The notes under the pieces: model-generated
Database searches by the model: none
Told to the model about the DNA's origin: nothing
What the model saw: only the letters and a program-made list of their open reading frames with translations
From: Tubiluchus corallicola
Lineage: Eukaryota > Priapulida > Priapulimorpha > Priapulimorphida > Tubiluchidae
NCBI GenBank assembly: GCA_030141605.1
Contig: JAQGDQ010000686.1
Coordinates: forward strand, 64,001-97,851
Direction: 5' to 3'
DNA length: 33,851 nucleotides
Part shown: positions 28,200-33,851 of the stretch, in pieces
Layout of the letters: every line of letters starts with the position of its first letter
Position numbering within the stretch: position 1 is the stretch's first letter
Program-made: the position numbers and the translations under genes

Positions 28200-29119
28200 A
28201 TGAATTCTACTTCATTTCCGGTGGATTCTGCTGCAGCAAATACAACAGAAGCTGCAGACATTCTTGTAGCTGATTTATCATTGATCGTAATTATGGTGCT
28301 GCTGCTCTCATTATCCGACTTGGCAATAATTACAGGAAACTTGTTTGTGTTGATTGCAATATATAAGATTCCTCGCTTACAAACAAAAACGAATGTGTTT
28401 ATAGCATCGCTTGCAGTGACTGACTTACTTGTTGTCATACCTGTTCTAATAGAAATCACTGTGATCTTTTATCCAGCAGTGAGATTAAACCTCACATATA
28501 CATCGATACTGTACACATCTGTAATTTCAATGCTAAATGCAAGTGTATATCATCTGTGCCTGATAGCTGCTGAAAGATATGTGGCTGTTGTTCATCCATT
28601 CAAGTATCACACCATAGTGAAGAAAAAAGCCATTGTTGTAGCACTTTGTACTATTTGGACTTTTGCTTTAATACAAGCATTTATTTTTTCTTTGAATAAC
28701 ATTTTTTCTGCATGCAGTTTATCAATTCTTTACCTTATTTTATCATTTTATTTACCAGTATTTGTGATTCTTGTGCTTTATGTCCTAATTTGGAAAACCG
28801 CAAGAAGACACGTCTTACAGATACACAGCCAATGTCAAGCAAGCCATCCAAACATGATGCAAATGAAAGCAACAAAAACTTTAGCCATTGTTACGCTTGC
28901 TTTTCTGGTATGCTGGGGTCCTTTGTCTCTGCATCAGACGTTTTGTTATATATCTCATCTCAAGAAATGAAATATCAAACATCTCAGATTTTACTTACCC
29001 TTGGAATTATCAATAGTGCTGTTAATCCAATCGTGTATGCATTTTCTAGCACTGACTTTAGACTGGCATTCAAGAACATTTTGCTTCCACTAGAGTTAGT
29101 TGGCGGGGAATTGCGTTAA
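28200..29119 (+). pseudogene. Class A GPCR pseudogene, 2-nt insertion before TM7
   Basis: Frame is intact from MNSTSFPVD through TM6 (FLVCWGPL). A TC duplication at about 28953-28956 (TATATCTCATCTC against TATATCATCTC in gene 9) then shifts the frame to a stop at 28968-28970. TM7 with NPIVY and helix 8 FRLAFKNILL lie in the next frame and end at TAA 29117-29119. The ancestral stop is also lost, adding LELVGGELR. Type B ECL2 (FSLNNIFSACSLS) and Val at 3.32 (SVISMLNAS). Without TM7 the product would not be a functional receptor. A single 2-nt event makes sequencing error the main alternative, but loss of the stop suggests relaxed constraint. Confidence 0.85.
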
Positions 29120-29633
29120 TTGAGCACACAAATAAACACCATACTTGAAGCTGAGTATGCACTGAGTAATAGGCAAACTGAAATACTGAACAACTGAACA
29201 ATGTTCATGAAATTGAGCACACAACTGAGGATCATGCGCAAATGGATTTTTCCAGTTTTATTATTTGTTTTTAATTTTATTGCAGAATATTAGCTTTGCA
29301 CCATGTATTTTGAGGTTTGAGAATTTTTATCACTGGCAAGTAGGGATTTGTATTTAAGATTTATAATTATCTGTTTTTGGAATGCTGTTACCTGAATTAT
29401 TTTTCAGCTGAGTGTATGTGCACATTACTTGCTGTTTGCTGTGAAACTGGTTTTTGGAAATTGTAAGACGTACAATATGGTATTCATTTCCCACGTTTTT
29501 AGGCTACATTGACAATGGCAACTGAAATTGCTGAAACGTTTGTCAAATATTATATATACTTGTTCAAGATTCAATAAATTTCGTTTTATCAACTATGATG
29601 CTATGGCACTTTGTGATATAAGATTACAATAGG
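29120..29633. other. 3' flank of pseudogene 10
   Basis: Resembles 24249-24600 and lacks the 455-bp segment (joins at about 29460 directly to TATGGTATTCATTTCCCACG). Runs through ACAATGGCAACTGA and AAGATTCAATAAATTTC to the receptor stub. No gene. Confidence 0.65.
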
Positions 29634-29851
29634 CTTACAATTTTGACAGATTTTACCAAAGACAGTAGTGTGCTACACTAGTATGCAGCTCTGACTTTCA
29701 CTTCTTGAAAAGAAAAAATACTGTGAACACGAATTCGACTTCATTTCCGGTGGGTTCTGCTGCAGCAAATACAACAGAAACTGGTAACATTCTTGTAACT
29801 GATTTTCCATTGATTGTAGTGATGGTGCTGCTACTCACATTATCTGACTTG
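29634..29851 (+). pseudogene. GPCR 5' stub: proximal upstream block and start of TM1
   Basis: About 95 bp of proximal upstream block (GGCTTACAATTTTGACAGAT, GCAGCTCTGACTTTC, closest to gene 3) precede a mutated start, ACG at 29729-29731 in place of ATG. Then come about 40 codons (NSTSFPVGSAAANTTETGNI, VMVLLLTLSDL). The coding part stops at GACTTG (29851) inside TM1 and joins spacer sequence CATTTCCCACGTTTTTAGGC, which also occurs just upstream at 29484. The stub is thus enclosed by direct repeats of spacer sequence. It is non-functional. Confidence 0.85.
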
Positions 29852-31240
29852 CCACGTATTCATTTCCCACGTTTTTAGGCTACATTGACAATGGCAACTG
29901 AGTTTGCTGAAACGTTTTTCAAATATTATATATACTTGTTCAAGATTCAATAAATTTCAATCAACCATGACGCCACAGCATTTTTGTGATATATTTCCCT
30001 AGTGATATAGGCAAGCCTATTGCTATTAACATAAACTTCAGACCTCTTGCTTCACAAACAGTCTTGTGAATCCAAGTGGAGCTACAAACTACATAGTTAG
30101 TGTACAGTTTTGGTAATGAAAACCGAGAATGATTTCATTACCTTTCAGCGTTGTAGTCAAGTCTTTCGGCATAAGTCCAGCTCGAGTCCCAAGTCCTTGG
30201 GGATCAGGTCTTAGTAAAGTCTTAAGTCACAGAGGCACAAATCTGAGTCAAGTTTGAAATTATTATGCCCAAACTCAAGTCCTGAGTCATGTTCAACTTC
30301 AAATCGAGTTTTGAGTAAAAGCAATCCAAGAGCAAAAATCAATTCCCAAGTTCGTGTTTAATGTTAATAAACTATTCCTGTTAATTCAGGGGGGATTATT
30401 CTGCAAACTACTGCACTAAATTTATGAGTAATATTGAGTTTCAATCAGACTCTGTGCAACACAAATTATTTTTCAAAAGGTTTTATATTTTAAAAACAGA
30501 TTTGCAGTGTTGTAATATTAAGTATCCATAACAAAAAAGTGACATTACAACCAGTAGTACTATTTGCAAACAATAGGAAGTTATTCAAATAACTTCTTAC
30601 ACTTGGGAAGCACTATGTCCAAGATTACAGAAGATCACAGTTCCATAACATCTTATTTCCAAAAAGAAATTTTGTCCCCCTAGAGATATGCATGTGCAGA
30701 AAGCTCTGAATAATGTTCTACATTGTATAACATATGGCATTTTAATATTTTCTGTTCTGTTGAAAAATTCTTTATTTTGCGAAGGAAAAAAGAAAACTGA
30801 GGCAGTAATTTAAATCAAGTGTGAGACTGACCATTGTTTGTTTTCCTAATAGCACTTGCCATATACTTGTCTTAAAAGTCACAAAAAACAACAATGAGAT
30901 TTGTATCTCTATCTAAATCTCTACCTGAATCTCTATCTTTGGTATTAAAGGGTTAACCTGAAATTTAAATAGACCAAAAGTGACGAGAAATGATTTAAGT
31001 AAAGAAGTTTTGTCTACACAATGTCTTCAAGCACATTTTTCAAACAGTAAAAAAGAGACTTTATGCTCCTGCTTATGTCAAAAAGAATGACAAAAACAAC
31101 TAAAACAGTAGAGACACAAAATGGATCAATTTCGAAAAAAACTGTTAAAACTGTAAACTACATTTGATCTACATCTGAAAATGAAAGCACTAGAAAAACA
31201 TTTTGTGTAGCACCCAGATCAAATTTAAATTGCTATAATA
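29852..31240. repeat. Array spacer copy c
   Basis: Collinear with 25070-26170/27460-27728 but more diverged: AACCATGACGCCACAGCA, CCAGCTCGAGTCCCAAGTCC, GTGACATTACAACCAGTAGT, CTTAAAAGTCACAAAAAACA, CAAACAGTAAAAAAGAGACT. AAGTC minisatellite at about 30150-30300. No gene. Confidence 0.75.
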
Positions 31241-31712
31241 AAAAATGCACAAACATTTCACGCAGCATAAACTGAATCTATGTAGACATGATAACATACG
31301 TGTAGGGTGTGTCTAATTATAAAATGTTTTCATAGTCGCATGGAGCACTTTACTTGAACTACATTATTGCTGAACAAATGCAGCCGATATCAATCATATT
31401 TATATGAACAGAAACATTGTGTTCATCTGTATAAGTGCACTTTAATGTAAATAATAATATACTGCATCAATGCAGGTCGAGAATGATCAATATAAGGAAG
31501 CTTTTAACATCATTCTGCAATGTCAGTGTGTTTGAAGAATTAGCCCTCACAAAGAAAAGGTACATAAACACTCAACAAAATAAAACAAAGCCTCAGAGTC
31601 ACAGTCAAACTCGCTCTATTTCCTGTGACCAGTGCATTTCACAAAAAGCAGTAGTGCACTTCTTGCACGCAGCTCTGACTTTTGCTTTTTGAAAAATAAA
31701 AATACTGTGAAC
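31241..31712 (+). promoter_or_regulatory. Conserved upstream block of truncated receptor 12
   Basis: Almost identical to 20230-20701 and 27729-28199, ending CTGTGAACATG. The block is complete although the gene behind it is cut. Confidence 0.45.
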
Positions 31713-31919
31713 ATGAATTTGACTTCTCTTTTGCTGGATATGACTGCAGCAAATACAACAGAAGCTCCTGACACTCTTATAGCTGATTTTTCATTGATCG
31801 TAATTATAGTGCTGCTGCTCTCATTATCCGACTTGGCTATAATTACAGGAAACTTGTTTGTGTTGATTGCAATATATAAGATTCCTCGCTTACAAACAAA
31901 AACGAATGTGTTTATAGCA
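31713..31919 (+). pseudogene. GPCR truncated after start of TM2
   Basis: Starts at ATG in the array context and encodes MNLTSLLLDMTAANTTEAPD, TM1 TGNLFVLIAIYK and the ICL1 segment RLQTKTNVFIA. Homology to every other copy stops at 31919, within the codon after FIA of FIASLAVTD. Unrelated sequence then gives a stop at 31926-31928. The remainder of the receptor is not found downstream. Either a genomic rearrangement or a join of two loci in the assembly cuts it here. Confidence 0.88.
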
Positions 31920-32022
31920 GTAGTATAGATGTTTTGCCTCTGGCCGATTTCCCCGGGGGGGTGGGGATTTCCCCGGGGGGGTGGGGAAAAACACCCCTAA
32001 AAAAGTGCGAAAATCCGGAAAC

Positions 32023-32220
32023 ACCCCTAAAAAAGTGAAGTGGCTCTATTGTCGTGCTAGTTAAGTGACCAATTTAAGGATTAGGAGTGACGGTTGGTCG
32101 ACGGGCCACGCCCCCCTCGGCTGCCGGGGGTGGGAACAAAAATCACCCCCTAAAAAAAGTGAAGTGGGTCTATTGTTGCGCTAGTTAAGTGCTCGATTTA
32201 AGGATTAGGAGTGACGGTTG
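32023..32220. repeat. 124-bp imperfect tandem duplication
   Basis: CCCCTAAAAAAGTGAAGTGG, CTATTGT, GCTAGTTAAGTG and TTTAAGGATTAGGAGTGACG recur with 124-bp spacing (32073 and 32197). A shorter partial copy of the ACACCCCTAAAAAAGTG start lies at 31991. Confidence 0.8.
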
Positions 32221-32481
32221 GGACTCGCGCACGTTTTGGGGGGGGGGTGCGCCCGGCGAGAACACCCCCCTCCGCGGTAAATGCAGTCGTCCGTTCGACA
32301 CGCGCTCGCGCACTTTGCTTGCTCCACCCTAATTGTGGCTAATCCGGTAATCGACTCTCGCCGCCTAGCTAGCTAGATAATGGGGTAATTGACTTGCGCG
32401 CGCGCGTGGCTACGCTAAAAGATTTCTCTACCCACGTGCAGCAGTGCACAGTCTCGTCGTCGTCATCGTCGTCGTTAAATG

Positions 32482-32613
32482 GTTAGGATGTTCTTTTATG
32501 CGAGTCTAAATTGCCATGCAATTTTTTAAAATTTTACCCCACCCTCATCCGGGTTAGAATGTTCTTTTATGCGCGTCTAAGTTGCGATACAATTTTATCC
32601 TACCTTTATCCGA
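32482..32613. repeat. 71-bp imperfect tandem duplication
   Basis: GTTAGGATGTTCTTTTATGC (32482) and GTTAGAATGTTCTTTTATGC (32553), each followed by G-GTCTAA-TTGC and CAATTTT and ending in CATCCGG- or TATCCGAG-like sequence. Confidence 0.85.
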
Positions 32614-32637
32614 GATGGATGGATGGATGGATGGATG
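32614..32637. repeat. (GATG)6 microsatellite
   Basis: Six uninterrupted GATG units directly after the 71-bp duplication. Confidence 0.9.
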
Positions 32638-32681
32638 TCGTCGCCGAAAAGCCTCCTTCGCTCCATCCAATGCGGTCGCAT

Positions 32682-32806
32682 CGTGCAACATACAGTCTAC
32701 TCACACGCGCACACACCGCCGAGCACGATTGTTAGCACTGGCCGACCATTAGCACGAACGTTACCGCGTGTAACATACAGTCTACTCACGCGTCGCCGAG
32801 CATGAT
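32682..32806. repeat. 85-bp imperfect tandem duplication
   Basis: CGTGCAACATACAGTCTACT (32682) and CGTGTAACATACAGTCTACT (32767), each followed by CAC-CG and CGCCGAGCA-GATT. Confidence 0.8.
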
Positions 32807-32847
32807 TAATTTCCGGGTTTCTTTATTTTTTTGTCAACTGTATCCAA

Positions 32848-32883
32848 CGATGATGATGATGATGATGATGACGACGATGATGA
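32848..32883. repeat. (GAT)n microsatellite with GAC interruptions
   Basis: An ACGATGATGATGATGATGAT tract continuing to GACGACGATGATGACG. Confidence 0.9.
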
Positions 32884-32980
32884 CGCGGTATTACCTAAAG
32901 CAGAGTCTGATCTTTGGTCGTCATCCACTTTTTTATCCGACAGAACAATAATAACTAATGTTAGTTAAAATTATCTTTTC

Positions 32981-33310
32981 ATTTTGTAAAATCTTTCTAT
33001 CTGTACTAACTCGCATGTTTAAACCCGCAACGAATGCACTCATCTGATCAGACGCCAAGGCAGGCACGTGTCTATTTTGTAAAAATCTTTCTATCTGTAC
33101 TAACTCGCATGTTTAAACCCGCAATTTTGTAAAATCTTTCTATCTGTACTAACTCGCATGTTTAAACCCGCAACGAATGCACTCATCTGATCAGACGCCA
33201 AGGCAGGCACGTGTCTATTTTGTAAAAATCTTTCTATCTGTACTAACTCGCATGTTTAAACCCGCAACGAATGCACTCATCTGATCAGACGCCAAGGCAG
33301 GCACGTGTCT
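32981..33310. repeat. 93-bp tandem repeat, four copies, one partial
   Basis: Units start ATTTTGTAAAATCTTTCTAT and end GGCAGGCACGTGTCT. Copies are at 32981-33073 (93 bp), 33074-33123 (50 bp, truncated after AAACCCGCA), 33124-33216 (93 bp) and 33217-33310 (94 bp). Copies 2 and 4 share an extra A (GTAAAAATC); copies 1 and 3 lack it, so a two-unit block was duplicated. There is no spacer variation, so this is not a CRISPR array. Confidence 0.95.
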
Positions 33311-33394
33311 ATTGCTTAATCCGATAATTGGCACGACTACCTAGCTAATGAGGGCTTAATCCGTTAATTGTCTTGCTAGACATGACACCCGCGG

Positions 33395-33538
33395 CTATTT
33401 AAGTGCGTGTACCTGTTTTTTTAAAAGCCCGTTGGAATGTACAGCAAGCAGACAGTAGGACAGCTGCCGTCTAGATAAAATTGAATGCCCGCAGCCTTCT
33501 AGTCTGCACGCATTTCAACGAGTCAGTATTTTTTAGGT
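33395..33538 (+). promoter_or_regulatory. Possible promoter and non-coding first exon
   Basis: CTATTTAAG at 33395-33403 could serve as a TATA box. About 30 bp downstream begins a stretch without long open frame that ends in TTTTTAG^GTGAGG (GT at 33537-33538), a good match to a splice donor, followed by an AT-rich tract. Orientation would be away from the receptor array. This is pattern matching only; TATA-like and donor-like strings occur by chance. Confidence 0.2.
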
Positions 33539-33851
33539 GAGGATATATATATATATAATCCCAAAAACTCACAAGTTGCATTAGCCACATTTTTATTGAA
33601 AGATTTCTTTTTTGACAATAGGGTATTTAAAATTTTACTTTTATCTAGACTAGATGTACAAAGAGAAAAAACTGAGGCGCTTTACTATTAGACTAAAATT
33701 GCCAGAGACTGAAGTGTATTTACTTTTTAAAATATTCATTTATCTTTATCCTGGTCGGATGCTTTCTTCCGGTTGACAAAAACGATGTTGGGTGGGGGAC
33801 CCATGCTCGTTGATGACGCCGTTATTGTTGTTGTTGCTGACGATGTTGTTG
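33539..33851. other. AT-rich end of window, no gene seen
   Basis: Starts with a short AT tract (about 33543-33558), then ordinary AT-rich sequence. It ends in a TTG/GTTGTTGTT-rich stretch at 33822-33851. No coding homology recognised. Confidence 0.4.

Larger units (their letters stand above)
31920..33851. other. GC/CpG-rich region of local duplications, no gene seen
   Basis: Composition changes at 31920: long C and G runs, many CpG sites and no similarity to the receptor array. It has no open frame with recognisable homology. It contains several short tandem duplications listed separately, and GATG and GAT microsatellites. It could be intergenic sequence of another locus, a ribosomal-type spacer, or a regulatory region; sequence alone does not decide. 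Confidence 0.6.

Noticed and set aside
32981-33310. CRISPR-like direct repeats
   Set aside because: The units are contiguous 93-bp tandem copies without variable spacers, in an animal genome context.
1-33851. tRNA or rRNA genes
   Set aside because: I saw no cloverleaf-like stretch with A and B boxes and no recognisable rRNA core; a covariance-model scan (tRNAscan-SE, Infernal) would settle it.

Overview
This window comes from a metazoan genome, most likely a marine invertebrate such as a cnidarian or another non-vertebrate lineage. I cannot name the species. Reasons: intronless seven-helix receptor genes, an AT-rich background, long gene-poor spacers with AATAAA signals, and animal-type transposons (BEL/Pao, pogo/Tigger-like, a probable hAT-like element). 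Nothing looks bacterial.

Bases 1-31919 hold a head-to-tail tandem array of one family of class A (rhodopsin-like) G-protein-coupled receptors, all on the + strand. I count twelve family members or remnants. Four are intact and one is nearly so: 3640-4578, 9468-10385, 14500-15393, 20702-21619 and 23340-24248 all read through. One more is cut by the left window edge (2-526). Three are broken along their length: 1571-2460 (1-nt frameshift), 17131-17998 (deletions and two nonsense codons) and 28200-29119 (2-nt insertion). Three are fragments: a C-terminal tail at 7744-7851, an N-terminal stub at 29729-29851, and a gene cut after helix 2 at 31713-31919. The proteins keep GN in TM1, LAxxD in TM2, ERY, CWxP, the TM5 proline and NPxxY. 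They lack the usual TM3/extracellular-loop-2 cysteine pair. They are orphan receptors; the ligand cannot be read from sequence.

The spacers are paralogous too. Each gene is preceded by a related upstream block of about 280-480 bp (candidate promoter and 5' UTR). Most are followed by related 3' flanks, so the duplicated unit is gene plus flank. Because paralogous spacers act as empty sites for one another, several insertions can be delimited exactly: a 493-bp pogo/Tigger-like element (4882-5374, TA duplication), a 938-bp element with 13-bp inverted ends (10771-11708), a BEL/Pao remnant (about 12333-14054), a Tigger-like 3' end (to 22397) and an inverted pair of about 545-bp retroposon-like repeats (6759-7308 and 8146-8685). 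The spacer at 24249-27728 contains a 1281-bp direct tandem duplication.

At 31920 the sequence changes abruptly. Bases 31920-33851 are GC- and CpG-richer, have no receptor homology, and are built from local tandem duplications (periods 124, 71, 85 and 93 bp) plus GATG and GAT microsatellites. This is either a real rearrangement breakpoint that truncated the last receptor gene or an assembly junction. A TATA-like box and a splice-donor-like site near the end might mark a promoter and first exon of a neighbouring gene, but that is weak.
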